Shown here: in pieces, positions 1 through 10,905 of the stretch | Layout: each line of letters begins with the position of its first letter | How positions within the stretch are numbered: the first letter of the stretch is position 1 | DNA from: Saposhnikovia divaricata | Lineage: Eukaryota; Streptophyta; Magnoliopsida; Apiales; Apiaceae | Assembly (NCBI GenBank): GCA_036435485.1 | Contig: CM071601.1 | Span: 184,734,939 to 184,798,938 of the forward strand | Direction: 5' to 3' | DNA length: 64,000 nucleotides | Translations under genes and position numbers: made by a program | The notes under the pieces: model-generated | The model's database searches: none | Told to the model about the DNA's origin: nothing | What the model saw: the letters and a program-made list of their open reading frames with translations, nothing else

Positions 1-49
1 TCCGTACGGTTGGATTACCTCGAACACATTTTAAAGAAATTAGAAGTTC

Positions 50-88
50 TAACCCTAATCCATACCCTAAATCTAAACCCTAAACCCC
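50..88. repeat. Degenerate plant telomere-like repeat
   Basis: Several imperfect copies of CCCTAAA, the plant telomere unit, lie side by side. The tract is short and degenerate, so it is an interstitial telomere-like stretch and not a chromosome end. Confidence 0.6.
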
Positions 89-345
89 ATATTTTGTCAC
101 AATGTCTTGTTCTTATAACAATTTAATATTTTTTTTCATGTTCTCTTTATTTATTTTTAAAAAATTTAAGTTATGTACAATATGTCTTTCCATTACCCTC
201 ATAATTTTTTTATATTTTTTCAAACTAATTCGATAATTTTTCTAATTATTTAGACAATCTACTAAATAAAAATTTAATTTTCTCCTATCGTATGAATAAT
301 TTTTACACACAAACTAAATTTATACATATGAATAATATTATCCTT

Positions 346-371
346 GTATATATATATATATATATATATAT
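346..371. repeat. (TA)n microsatellite
   Basis: An uninterrupted TA dinucleotide run inside AT-rich intergenic DNA. Positions 89-420 otherwise show no gene or recognisable element. Confidence 0.9.
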
Positions 372-575
372 TTATGATATTTAAAAGCATTTAAAGATTT
401 TATAAAATTATTGAAATAATATATCTCACCGAATTCAGTCACATTTACAAATTTGACCGAATGTGGTAAAAAATGAATATAATTTTTTTGATTATTTTTT
501 GGGCGGCAATTCCATCTTTCCAATGAATATTTAAAATTATAGGCGGGAATTTTCCCGCTTCACGCTCAAATACAA

Positions 576-870
576 TTCGACCGAATGTGGTCGAATATAG
601 CAAGGTCCAAAAAATAGTACGGCGGGCTTTTTCCCTCTCTTTTTTGGGGGCGGATAAATTCGACCGACACATATAAACAATCGAATTTATTGCTAAATTT
701 GACCGTGTTAATTCGACCAAAAATAAATTTGATCGCATGTGGTCGAATTTAGGCGCGGTCATATTTGTTTGGTCGTACTTAGCCGGGGCGTAGTTTGTTC
801 GACCGAAAACGGTCAAATTTAGGCACGGTCATATTTGTGTGGTCATATTTAGCATGGTTTTCTTGTAGTG
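576..870. mobile_element. CACTA-type (EnSpm) terminal fragment with subterminal repeats
   Basis: The right boundary at 858-870 reads TTTTCTTGTAGTG, the reverse complement of the CACTACAAGAAAA terminus typical of plant CACTA transposons. Inside it are repeated GGTCGAATTTAGGC and CGGTCATATTTG blocks (about 740-775 and 805-847). A near-palindrome with ATTCGACC / GGTCGAAT arms sits at 576-597. Such arrays resemble CACTA subterminal transposase-binding repeats. I found no matching left terminus, so this is a fragment or a one-ended relic. No transposase frame is present. Confidence 0.55.
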
Positions 871-1110
871 TAGGTCATCATCATTATATTAATTATTTGA
901 TCTTGTTTTATCTAATCTTAGGAAAAGTTGCGGGTATTATTCTTGTCATTCATGTTGAAAATAATCAATATTATTGTTAGATAATCCAATTCACGTCTCA
1001 GTTGTCTTTAATACCGTTACTGTTAGTGCAATGAATGTATTGCCAGTTGATTCTTAGCGATTATGATTCTATGAATGACAGTGACACTATGTCTTTGTCT
1101 CATGTTATGG

Positions 1111-1325
1111 GGTGTTTGGGGAAACTTATTTTCCAGAATAAATCAACTTATTTTAAGTTGAAAGTTAAGAATCCTAACTTTCCAACTTATTTTTCAACTT
1201 TTTTTTGCAACTTATTGAATCTCAAACATACATTAAATACTTGTATAAAAAAAATTATCAAAATATAAAATTTTTACCCGAAATTAAGTTCATAAGCACA
1301 CAAAAAAAGTTTTGCCAAACAGGCA
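1111..1325. mobile_element. hAT-like MITE candidate
   Basis: The left end carries GTGTTTGGGGAAACTT. The right end, reverse complemented, reads GTGCCTGTTTGGCAAAACTT, giving imperfect terminal inverted repeats around a 215-bp AT-rich non-coding core. GTGTTTGG termini are common in hAT-derived plant MITEs. I could not define a clean 8-bp target duplication, so the family is tentative. Confidence 0.45.
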
Positions 1326-1355
1326 CTAAATATGTAGGAGAGACCTGTCTTCTCA

Positions 1356-1440
1356 GAATCGGACCGGGCATCGAACTGGAAGCCCTACTGGTTCTGGTTC
1401 GATTGGTTCAACCTGCTCGACCAGTGGTTCAACCGGTGTG
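1356..1440. repeat. GGTTC/ACCGGT-rich low-complexity tract
   Basis: Short overlapping motifs of the GGTTCGAC / AACCGGT type recur. The same composition returns at 2211-2440, suggesting both belong to one dispersed repeat family. No reading frame is supported. Confidence 0.5.
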
Positions 1441-1454
1441 ATGTCATAATTATG

Positions 1455-1455
<1 letters not shown>

Positions 1456-1523
<68 letters not shown>
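1456..1523. repeat. (AT)n microsatellite
   Basis: A pure AT run of roughly 68 bp directly abutting the left end of the TIR element at 1524. AT-rich DNA resumes at the element's right end (2012 onward), so the element probably inserted into this microsatellite. Confidence 0.95.
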
Positions 1524-1525
<2 letters not shown>

Positions 1526-2011
1526 CCATTGTTCTATGGAGAACCATCTTACGTGGAGAACCGTGGAGAACCACTTTTTCTATACTAATTTCTGATTTTA
1601 TTACAGAACCAAATTTTTATTTTCTTGGTTCTATAAAAAAAATTTGGTTCTACAAAAAAAATCTGGGCAAAGCTGACGTGGTATGTCTTTTGACGTGGCA
1701 GTGTCACGTCACCACTGCTGACATGGTAGTGCCACATGGTAGTGCCACGTCATCCATGATGGCGTCATCGATGACGTGGCACTACCACGTCAGTAGTGAT
1801 AACGTGGCAGTGCCACGTCAGCAGTGCTGACGTGGAAGGTGACGTGACAGTGCCACATCAGCACTGCTGACGTGGCAGTTTCGGATTTATTTTTTTTTTT
1901 GGAAGAAAAATTTTGTTCTGTTACAGAATTAGAAAAAAATTTAAAAAACTATAGAATCATAGGGTTCTTCACGGTTCTCCACGTAAGGTGGTTCTCCATA
2001 GAGTGCTACTC
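1524..2011. mobile_element. MULE-like TIR element with internal ACGT palindrome array
   Basis: Both ends carry the same roughly 35-bp inverted repeat, with cores CTATGGAGAACC and TACGTGGAGAACC on the left and their complements on the right (about 1965-2003). It is non-autonomous: there is no transposase frame. The core at 1672-1882 is a dense series of TGACGTGGCA / TGCCACGTCA palindromes. AT repeats flank both sides, which hides the target duplication. Mutator-like ancestry is inferred from TIR length. Confidence 0.6.
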
Positions 2012-2210
2012 ATATATATAATTATATAAATATATGATACAATCTGAAAATTATGAATAAACTTTATAAAAAAATGGGAGAAGTAATTAACAAAGTTATA
2101 TATAAAGACTAAAATTATATCTCCGGAGGGGTAAATAAATCATAAGGATAGATGTAATCAAACTCTAAATCTTTCAAGCACATTAGCTGCAATACAATCT
2201 TGCCAGACTA

Positions 2211-2440
2211 GTTTTTTTTTCTCATAAACCGGTTTTTTCAGACCTCATAAACCGGTTTTTTTCAATAAATCGATTGCCGATCCGGTGTTTTTTCCAGTTT
2301 TTGACCGGTTCTGGCCGATCTGAATAGAAAAACCGAGGACTGGTTTTAGGGGTGAACCGAACCGGACCTGCCACCGGTTAGCGGCCCGACCGGTCCGGTC
2401 CGGCCCGGTCCGGCCTGGTCCGGTCCGGTTTTAAGAACAT
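2211..2440. repeat. CCGGT-rich simple repeat region
   Basis: Multiple AACCGGTTTTTT blocks are followed by a run of GGTCCGG/CCGGTCC variants. It is locally GC-rich in an AT-rich setting. No gene is visible. Confidence 0.6.
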
Positions 2441-4091
2441 AGGGAGAGACATGGAAGACAGTTGCAATAACATACATTCTTAAAGTTGGTTTCTGCATAT
2501 ATAATTAGTTAGATGAATTTCAATCTCTTTAATAATAATAGAGGGTTCCTCAGTTTCATCAAGACACTGCTATACAGAGGAACTGTCATAAGTATTTTCT
2601 ACAGTGTCTTCACTTATTGTGTCATCATTCAAGTCTTCCATAAAAATTTCCTCGTACAAAAATTATATCATCTTTAGAGTATTCCATGCATACAATTCCC
2701 CTTTCCAAAAGAAGGTCAATGCTGTCTACATTCCTTTCACTTGCATATATTGGAGCTTTTCTTATGATTTTTTTTATATTGATGTGAACTGAGTGCATGC
2801 GGAAACGCGTTGCCATGTGCTCATGCCTCAGCTATCTCAGTCACCCTGTCAAGTAAAGATCGAGTTAAACAAGCTCCAGGGTGATTTAAATTAACATCCT
2901 CTACATTCTATCAAGCCAAAAGCTTTGAAATGTGCACTATCTGAAACTGTGAAAAATAAATGTGTCAGATGTTCGGCATCTAGGATGCTGTAAGCTTCTC
3001 GCATGTGTGAGTCCTTTGCCTTAGCATACATATATTCAGAAATATATATGTATTAATTAACACTTCGAATTAATTTGTGTTTTTTTTTGTTAAAAATCAA
3101 AATTTTCTAAGGTGATTTGGGGATTGTGCTTCGATTTTGTTTCGATTTCATGCTACTTCATTTCAGATTAAATAAGTTCTTAGTTACGTATGTATATCAA
3201 TAAAATATAAAAAAAATGATATGCTTGATAAAAAACGCAGGACAAGTGTTTGATAAAATGTCACAATCAATTTTACTTCTATTGATTAATGCAGTTGCTG
3301 GAGATAAAGAGGATGGAATCGAAGATGATCAAGGAGTAGCATACCTTTTGATGCTTTTGACACTAGTACTATATATCTCATTCATCCCAAGGATGCATCT
3401 TTCAACTTTCTTTGATCAATATGACAAATGTTTGTACAGTAGTGATTGCATTTATATAGTTTTTCTAATTAATTAATTTTCCTTGTTATCCCCACATGTA
3501 ATTTTGCTACTTGTGTGTATGATTATGATGAGTAATGGTTTTACACACTTTTATAATGAGCTAATATTAGTTAATTTCATCATGATTATTTATGTTTACA
3601 GAATTACATGTTTAGTGACCATTTAAAATATATAAGTGAATTTGCAAAATATAGCAATTAAAATTATATTGTTCCTACTTTAGATATATTATAACAATAA
3701 CAAAGTCCATATTAAGAAATGTGAGGAATTCTAATTTATGAACCAAAATAGTAGTTCACGTGTTTTGCAAAAATCAAGTACATTTTAAAACTATATAACA
3801 TTTTTTATGAGAAGTTAGAAACCTAAAATAATAGGTGTTTTTCCATATATTAAAAATAATTGAAAAAAATGATTTACTCATTTTTTTGACCCAAAACCTT
3901 TATAACCCAAACCCAGTATTGTAAAAATCGCCGATTCAAGCGATTATCAATAAATCAAAATACGGTAAGTTAACGATATTATTCACCGGAATCTCTATCT
4001 TTTTATATAAAGAAAATCATCATTTGTCAGTCTTTATGTGTATATTGAATACCAGATAACAATTGTATACCATATCAAATTATTAGAATTT
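2441..4091. other. Intergenic DNA with weak exon-like stretches
   Basis: No complete gene is recognisable. A 63-residue minus-strand frame at 2625-2816 continues in broken form to about 2940 with non-random composition, so it may be an exon or a gene relic, but I recognise no domain. Positions 3905-3970 hold a fragment with the TATTGTAAAAATCG motif that also ends the element at 32216-32574. Confidence 0.3.
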
Positions 4092-4434
4092 GTATGTTCC
4101 TTGCTGAAGACACTTTCATACTAATGTACATAAAGATTACACTTAGAAAATGTTGCCCCCTCATATCTAAGTTTGTTCTATCTCCTGTCACTGGTTGATT
4201 CATCTTCTAGACTTTATGTATCTGGGTTACTAGACTTGCTTGTTCATTACCTAATGAGAGATGGTGTTGGTGATTAAAGACCTTACATGTTTCTTTGCTG
4301 AAGACACTTTTAATTGAATGTACTTATATAGATGATACTTTTACAACGTTGTCCTTTCATATCTATGTTTGTGCTTGCTTTCGTTAATAATTGATTTATC
4401 TTTTAGGCTTTATATATCTTAGTATATGTGTTTA
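4092..4434. repeat. Tandem duplication, left unit and start of right unit
   Basis: About 190 bp beginning near TTGCTGAAGACAC (4101) is followed by a diverged second copy from about 4286, which shares TTGCTGAAGACAC, the AATGTAC block and CATATCTA. The second copy is interrupted at 4434 by the Copia element and resumes at 9637, where GAGAGATGG matches 4256-4264 of the first copy. Confidence 0.6.
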
Positions 4435-4813
4435 TAATACTTTTTAACAAATAGATAATGCTAAGTTGAGAAATCAAGAACAATAGACTAGAGAAGAGAA
4501 TGCTCAGATTAGATTCAAATGTTGAGATAGTTCCAATACCATATGTGGCTTAATAGCCACACACCACCAACTAGTACATAACAGAAAGCAAGACAAGACA
4601 AAACTAACCACTACTTAGACAAAACTAATAACTACTTGAGCCTTACAGAACAAAAGAAAACAAAGGTTTAGAGCTGGAAAGAGGGACTGATCCCCAACTC
4701 ATTTAGGGAAAAGAAAGACATAAGTAGATAGTAGAAATGGAATGACATGGCAGCTAGAATCCAAAGCATCTTGACATGGCAGTGACTAACGATCCAGGTC
4801 ACAATTCTCATCA
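4435..4813 (-). repeat. Copia 1 3' LTR
   Basis: It matches 9258-9636 base for base apart from about 9 substitutions and has the same length. On the element's strand it begins TGATGAG and ends GTATTA. Confidence 0.95.
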
Positions 4814-5745
4814 CTCCCCCTCAAGCTGGAGGTAGGTTCTGAAGTAGCTCCAAGCTTGGATAGAAGGTAATAATGTTGTTTAGAAGAAAGAGCCTTGGTC
4901 AGCAAATCAGCTAGCTGAGAGTATGAGGGAACGTGTCTTGTCACTATGTTGCCTGAGTTGATTTTATCACGAATGAAATGACAATCGACTTCCACATGTT
5001 TCGTTCGCTCGTGCAGAACTAGATTGGCTGCTATGGCTACAGCAGCCTGATTATCACAACTGAGAATTGCAGGTGGCAAATGAGAGAGTCTCATATCTTT
5101 GAGCAACGTGGACAGCCAGGTGATCTCACAAGATGTGACTGCCATAGCACGATATTCAGCTTCTGCTGTCAATCTAGCAACCACACTCTGCTTCTTTGTT
5201 TTCCAAGATATAGGTGAAGATCCTAATAGCACACAATATCCAGTGGTGGATTTACGAGACATAGGGCATGTGGCCCAATCACTATCGCAGTATGTATTAA
5301 GCTCAGCAGCAGAGGATGATGAGAGAAGTATACCTTGGCCTGGGTTCGATTTGAGATACCTTAACAACTTCATAGCAGCAGCCATATGAGCAGAGGTGGG
5401 ATGTTGTATGAACTGAGTTAGTATGTTGACTGTGAAGCAAATATCTGGTCTGCTTATTGTGAGATAGATGAGTTTGCCCATGATTCGTTGATAACGATGT
5501 GGATTTTGTAAATACTCACCATCTGTATGACTCAAACGTAGGTGAACATCCATAGGAAGCTTCAAAGCAGTTGCATCACTTAGACCACAGGAGGCAATGA
5601 GGTCAAGTGCATATTTCTTTTGTGACACAAAGAATCCAGCCTCACTTCTGTTGATCTCCAGACCTAGAAAGTAACTAACATCTCCCAGATCCTTCATGTG
5701 AAAATTAGAGGATAACATTGATTTGAGACGGTCTATTTCATCCAA
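4786..5745 (-). pseudogene. Copia 1 RT C-terminus and RNase H
   Basis: This frame holds the second half of the Copia reverse transcriptase (motif MKDLGDVSYFLGLEI near its N-terminus) and the RNase H domain. Recognisable RNase H blocks are DSDWATCP, EAEYRAMA and HVEVDCHFIRD. The frame runs into the 3' LTR before stopping. It is out of phase with the upstream RT half; the two overlap at 5733-5745, just after the YVDD catalytic motif, which fits a one-base deletion. It can no longer be made as part of one polyprotein. Confidence 0.9.
4814..4822 (-). other. Copia 1 polypurine tract
   Basis: On the minus strand GAGGGGGAG immediately precedes the 3' LTR, the expected position and composition for the plus-strand primer. 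Confidence 0.75.
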
Positions 5746-6560
5746 GTTATTTCCTGTGATAGAAGGTCATCGACATACACCAATACATTGGTAATATGAC
5801 TTTCATTGGCATTGGTGAATAGACTGTAATCTGCAAAAGATTGAGTGTAGTTCAGAGATTTAAAGACAGTGGATAACTTACTAAACCAGTTCCTGGGCGC
5901 CTGCCTGAGCCCATACAGAGAATGTTTCAACTTGCAGACGAGATTAGATTTAACACCCTTTGACTCCCCCTGGTTTAGAACTATCCTGCAACCAAAGTGT
6001 GTATATCCATGAGGCATCTTCATGTAAACATCTTCATCCAAATCACCGTGCAAGAATGTATTGGTAACGTCCATCTGTATTGCATACCAGTTCTTAACAG
6101 CAGCCACAGCTAACAGAGTTCGAACAATTGTCATTTTGGCGACTGGAGCGAAAGTGTGCTCATAATCGACCCCATACACTTGTCTGTTTCCCAATATCAC
6201 CAACCTTGATTTGTATCGTTCCACTTCACCGTCTGAACGATATTTAGTTTTGTAGAGCCATTGACACCCAATTGCTCGTTTATTTTCTGGTAAAGTAGTT
6301 ATCTCCCAAGTTCCATTGGACTCCAATGCCTCTAATTCCAGATTCATAGCCTTGACCAAGTTCTCATCTGTGACAGCTTGAGTGTAGTTCTTTGGATCAG
6401 CTTTAGAGGTCAGTGAGGCCAAGAAGCACGTAAAATCTGTTCCCACTTGTTGAGAGGTAACTGTCACCAGATTCGCTGATGATGAGGGAAATGGTTTGGT
6501 CACATATGACTGCATCCAGGCTGGTGGCTTTGTGACTCTTGTTGTTCTACGAAGAGGCAC
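5733..6560 (-). pseudogene. Copia 1 RT N-terminal half
   Basis: It contains hallmark Copia RT blocks: the TWEITTLPENKRAIGCQW entry block, RYKSRLVILGNRQ, AIQMDVTNTFLHGDLDEDVY, HSLYGLRQAPRNW, and the catalytic YVDDLL near its end. Shortly after the second catalytic aspartate the frame is lost. Its upstream end is separated from the integrase frame by an in-frame TAA at about 6579-6581. The family role is DNA synthesis from the element RNA in the virus-like particle. Confidence 0.9.
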
Positions 6561-6578
6561 CTCCTCACTTGTTTCTTC

Positions 6579-7622
6579 TTAACTTGATTGAGCATCACTT
6601 CCTTCTTCATGAGCATCACTTAACTCAGGTTCAGCTTCGTGGTTAGGAGCAGCAAAATCGAACTTAATATCATCAACAAGTGTGTTAACAGATGAATGTG
6701 GCAGTGCAGTTGGCAAAGGTACCAAGTAAGATTTTTCAGAATTCTTATTGAAGGGAAAGACAACTTCATTGAACTGCACATCCCTCGACACAAACTGTTT
6801 CATTGTAGTTAAATCAAGCAGTCTGTAACCTTTCTGGGTTGGAGGATAGCCCAGAAAAATAGAAGGCACACCTCGAGCATGGAGTTTGTCTGCACTGTGA
6901 GCAGGATTCGTAGCAAATGACAGGCAGCCAAAACTCTTCATTACTGAGTAGTCAACATCTTCTTTGCATAGCACTTGATAAGGACTTTTGTTGCCAAGCA
7001 CAGAGGAAGGCAGCCTGTTTATTATGTACACTGCAGTAAGTACGCATTCCCCCCAATAGGATGCATTCACACCAGACTGAAATTTGAGTGCTCTGGCCAC
7101 TTCAAGTATGTGGCGATGCTTCCTTTCCAAACGTGCATTATATTGCGGACGATAGGGACATGATGTCTGATGGAGTATGCCTCTTTCTTGATAAAAAGCT
7201 TTGCAAGCTGCATCTCCAAATTCAAGAGCATTGTCCGAACGAACAATATGCACACTTGTGTTGAACTGAGTTCGAACATAATTGCAGAAAGCTTTCAAAC
7301 ATTGAAGATACTCTGACTTGTACTCAATTAAATAGACCCATGTCATACGTGAGAAGTTATCCACTATCGTGAGAAAGTTCTTATATTTCTGCCTAGTGCA
7401 CACTTTGTAAGGCCCCCAAATGTCCACATAGAGTAATTCAAATGACTTTGATGCCCGAGACTCACTTAGATTGTAGGGAAGTTTCACAAATTTGGCCATG
7501 GGACATGTCACACACACTTTATCACAATCAGTTACACAATGTTTTATGCACTTAATGTGTTTCAGTTTCGAAGAAGGTGCATGTCCTAGCCTATTGTGCC
7601 ACAAGACATACTGATGCGACAA
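6579..7622 (-). pseudogene. Copia 1 integrase
   Basis: The N-terminal HHCC-type zinc region shows WHNRLGHA and CVTCPMAK. The catalytic core has the three acidic positions in YVDIWGPY, IVRSDNALEF and ARLERKHRHILE. A GKSPYQVL-type block and the FLGYPPTQKGYRLLDL segment follow, as expected after the core. The frame is in phase with the protease fragment upstream but separated from it by stops near 7629 and 7725. Confidence 0.9.
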
Positions 7623-8006
7623 GTTTTGTTACCCAGCTGTGAGACATGTGGGTTTAAGCATAGACTCTCTAGCATATAGCACATTAGTTGACAGATAATA
7701 CAACCCACCAGTTAACTTTCCTCCTCATATAGTTTTATTAGTCTTAGTATCCATCAAGACACAATTTGTTGGATTAAACACAGCATGACAGCCATTATCT
7801 AGTGACAGCTTTTGTATAGACACTAAGTTGTGTGTGAAATGTGGCACATACAGAACTCTAAGCAATTTTAAACCGTTCTTTAGATGTACATCACCAGTAT
7901 GAGAAACAATAACTTTGTCACCTGTAGGCAGTCTCACAGTAAGGTCAGCTTCTGCAGCTTTTACATTAGTCAGCAGTTTGAGGTTAGATGTCATGTGATC
8001 TGTCGC
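7623..8006 (-). pseudogene. Copia 1 protease remnant
   Basis: This is in phase with gag. The retroviral-type aspartic protease motif is damaged: the codon that should supply the glycine of the D-T-G active site is a TGA stop (8007-8009). Downstream residues ATDHM, LPTGDK and VLYVPHFTHNLVS follow the usual Copia pattern. Two further in-frame stops lie near 7725 and 7629. Confidence 0.85.
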
Positions 8007-8009
8007 TCA

Positions 8010-9137
8010 TGTGTCCATAATCCAGCCATCTGCTTCAACACTCACTTTGTTGAAAGTAATCATGCCAGAGAAAGGGCTGTCCAGGGCTTCAAGGGTATCT
8101 TGAGAAGTGCCTGGAATTAATTTCAGTAATTGCTGGAGTTGTCGAGGTGAAAGCACAACATCCTGTGCTGTGTGGTCACCATCACTTTGAACAACTACAT
8201 TGCTCTGTGGCATGTTGTTCATTTTCTGAGAAAACCCTCCAACTCTGGTGTTCAGAAACTTTCCACTAGGACCTTTGGTTTGAGGTTTAGGCTTGTATTT
8301 GTAGTGCCATCTGGGATAGCCATTCACAGTCCAACAGTAAGAGGTAGAATGACCCTTCCCCCCACACACAGTACAAGGAGGTTTGTCTTGAGAGAAAGTG
8401 GTTTTACCCATCATTGCAGACAACTCTGGAACATAGGATTGAGTTGTCAAGATCTCACGTTGAGATTCCTCTTGTTGTAGCATGGCACAGGCTGCTGTCA
8501 CACTAGGAAGAGGGGTCACCATCAAAAGCTGACTTCTTTGAGGGCTGAATTGATCGTTCAAGCCATTTAGAAACTGAAAAAGATGCAACTCCTCTTTTTG
8601 AGTGTTAAGAACTGCCAACAGCTGAGTAATATCTACACCAACAGTGGTAACAGCTGGTAAAGCATTCATAGAGTCTAGCTCCTCCCAGAGACTACTCAAA
8701 CGAGTATAATAGTCAGCAATGCTAAGACTATTTTGTTTCAAGCCAAATAATTCCTTACTTAGCTTGTATTTACGAGAACCATTAGTGAGTTGGAACCGTG
8801 TTTCAAGCTGAGTCCAAGCCTCTGAGGCAGATGTAATAAAAAGAATAGATTTTTTAATAGCATCTGAAACATTATTGTGAATCCAAGAGGTAACCATACT
8901 GTTACAAGTATCCCACTGAACAGCCTCAGTGTTGTCTGAAACACTTCGCACTATCGTACCATCTACGAAACCAATCTTTCGTTTAGATGACAACTGAATC
9001 TCCATAGAACGTCTCCATGTTCTGTGATCACCAGCCCCTTTAAGCTTAGTGACATTAACAGATAGAGGATTATCTGAGGGATGCAGAAACAATGGGTTCT
9101 GCATATCATCAAAGGAGAATTTGCTAGTACTTGCCAT
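8010..9137 (-). pseudogene. Copia 1 gag
   Basis: This is about 376 residues from the ATG at 9137, chosen because MASTSKFSF matches the usual Copia gag opening; an upstream in-frame ATG at 9152 is also possible. It contains the UBN2-type gag region, with a WRRSMEIQL block and SIADYYTRLSSLWEELD in the middle. A CCHC zinc knuckle, CTVCGGKGHSTSYC, binds RNA in this family. The frame ends at a premature TGA inside the protease active-site motif, so gag itself is nearly intact but pol cannot be read through. Confidence 0.85.
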
Positions 9138-9244
9138 GAATGAAATTATCAAACAACAAAGATGAACGTTTGAACTGAGAAGAAAAGGATTGTGAAGAGA
9201 CTAGCACACTCTGAAGGTTTAAAGAAAACAAAACTCAACTAGCA

Positions 9245-9257
9245 GGCTCTGATACCA
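9245..9257 (-). other. Copia 1 primer-binding site (tRNA-iMet)
   Basis: The minus strand reads TGGTATCAGAGCC directly next to the 5' LTR. This is complementary to the 3' end of plant initiator tRNA-Met, the usual Copia minus-strand primer. Confidence 0.93.
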
Positions 9258-9636
9258 TAATACCTTTTAACAAATAGATAATGCTAAGTTGAGAAATCAA
9301 GAACAATAGACTAGAGAAGAGAATGCTCAGATTAGATTCAAACGTTGAGATAGTTCCAATACCATCTGTGGCTTAATAGCCATACACCACCAACTAGTAC
9401 ATAACAGAAAGCAAGACAAGACAAAACTAACCACTACTTAGACAAAGCTAATAACTACTTGAGCCTTACAGAACAAAAGAAAACAAAGTTTTAGAGCTGG
9501 AAAGAGGGACTGGTCCCCAACTCATTTAGGGAAAAGAAAGACATAAGTAGATAGTAGAAATGGAATGACAAGGCAGCTAGAATCCAAAGCATCTTGACAT
9601 GACAGTGACTAACGATCCAGGTCACAATTCTCATCA
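9258..9636 (-). repeat. Copia 1 5' LTR
   Basis: It is 379 bp, the same length as the 3' LTR. The right edge is fixed by the GTTTA duplication at 9637-9641 and the left edge by the adjacent PBS. Confidence 0.95.
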
Positions 9637-9840
9637 GTTTAGCATTAAGATAAGCATGTAAAGTTTTATTAGACTGGTTCGTTTATTATTAGGTGAGAGA
9701 TGGGGATGGCATTAGTGATTGCATGTTGTTTATGTCTTTTTTCTTTTTGCTCTATTTGCTATTGGACTTGTGATTGTTTTCTGGCTTTTTCTAACACGAC
9801 AATAGCTAATAATTGCTCATTTTGATACGGTTGGCTACAG

Positions 9841-9972
9841 AATGTGAAGAAGACTAATCCTGGAATTAGCAAGGAGAAAGATGTTTACGAAGCAGATCTA
9901 GGCATGACAAGAAACCGTATACAAATGAAATTAAGGGATACAATAAATCCTAGGAAGCAAAAACGGATTTAA
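9841..9972 (+). other. Exon-like frame (43 codons plus stop), unrecognised
   Basis: A reading frame starts right after a splice-acceptor-like TTGGCTACAG and runs 43 codons to TAA. The product is Lys/Arg-rich, ends KQKRI, and contains LGMTRNRIQMKL. It could be the last exon of a host gene whose intron received Copia 1. I recognise no family, and no upstream exon is secure. Confidence 0.25.
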
Positions 9973-10212
9973 GAAATGAATCCGACACTAATTTGCTTAT
10001 GGCTAACATAGCAACATAGAGAAAGTTACGCTTCTTTGTACAACAACAATCCATTAGTATTGAACAATATAATAAAACATCATAGTTAAAACTTAAAAGC
10101 ATATAATTTAGAGAGTGGGGAGTCTGAGATAAGCCACATGGGGTCAGGTGTGGTCAAAGGATCCCACCACACCTTAAATTTTATTAGTCAAATTTTTAAT
10201 TTTGCAGATACA
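9973..10212. other. Non-coding, nothing recognised
   Basis: AT-rich sequence between the exon-like frame and the MITE end at 10213. I see no domain, repeat or RNA gene in it. Confidence 0.4.
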
Positions 10213-10834
10213 TACAGTAAAACCTCCTTAAATTAATACTCGATAAATTAATAATCTCTCTAAGTTAATAATTTCGTCTGGTCCCAATTTGGGCCAGTTA
10301 AAAAAATGATCAATTTCGATAAGATAATAAGATAATAATTTTTTTGAAAATCCTGTATAAATATATGGTCCCGATAATATTATAAATTAATAATTCATTT
10401 ATAATCATAAAAATATATGTATTACACTTTTGTAAAATATTATTCTATGGTTCTTAAAATTTGAATCTATATAAAACTCATCATTAACCATCTATATTAC
10501 ATCCAAAAGTTCGAATGTGGTGTTTTCGTAAAGAATTAAAAAATTATTAATCAATGTTTTCGATATCTTGGGTGCTTCTTTACGTGAAAAAGGTTCGAAA
10601 ATTGTTGTTTTATTCTTGACATCATCTAAATATACATGAATATTTACTTTGAATCTCGCAAATACTCATTAAATTTGTAAACAATATATATTGAATTAAG
10701 TATAAAACATAAATTGTACAAGTCATTCTATTACAGCAAAGTCTCAATTACAATTAGGTTGTGCCCCCACTTGAATATAATCCTGGCTTCGTGATGTATA
10801 TCTCAGGTAAGTTCCCTAAGATACCTATATTTTA

Positions 10835-10905
10835 TATGTAAAAATGGGGTGAGCATTTTAGTAAATTCAGAAATTTTTAATTAACCCTGCGGATCCAACA
10901 AAATT
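10835..10905 (-). repeat. Reverse copy of the MITE core seen at 19861-19910
   Basis: The segment containing TAGTAAATTCAGAAATTTT is the reverse complement of 19865-19900 with few changes, including the neighbouring AAAAATGG block. This shows that the short repeat at 19821-19949 belongs to a dispersed family. Confidence 0.55.

Larger units (their letters stand above)
4435..9636 (-). mobile_element. Copia LTR retrotransposon 1 (complete, decayed coding)
   Basis: Two 379-bp LTRs flank a gag-pol interior. The 5-bp target duplication GTTTA is present at 4430-4434 and 9637-9641. On the minus strand the order is 5' LTR (9258-9636), PBS, gag, protease, integrase, RT, RNase H, PPT, 3' LTR (4435-4813). 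Integrase before RT is the Ty1/copia order. By eye the LTRs differ at about 9 positions (2.4%). The coding region carries several in-frame stops and one frameshift, so this copy is non-functional. The Copia lineage is not resolved. Confidence 0.95.

Noticed and set aside
3216..3476. 86-residue plus-strand frame
   Set aside because: No domain or convincing start, and codon content is like the AT-rich surroundings; kept only within the intergenic note.
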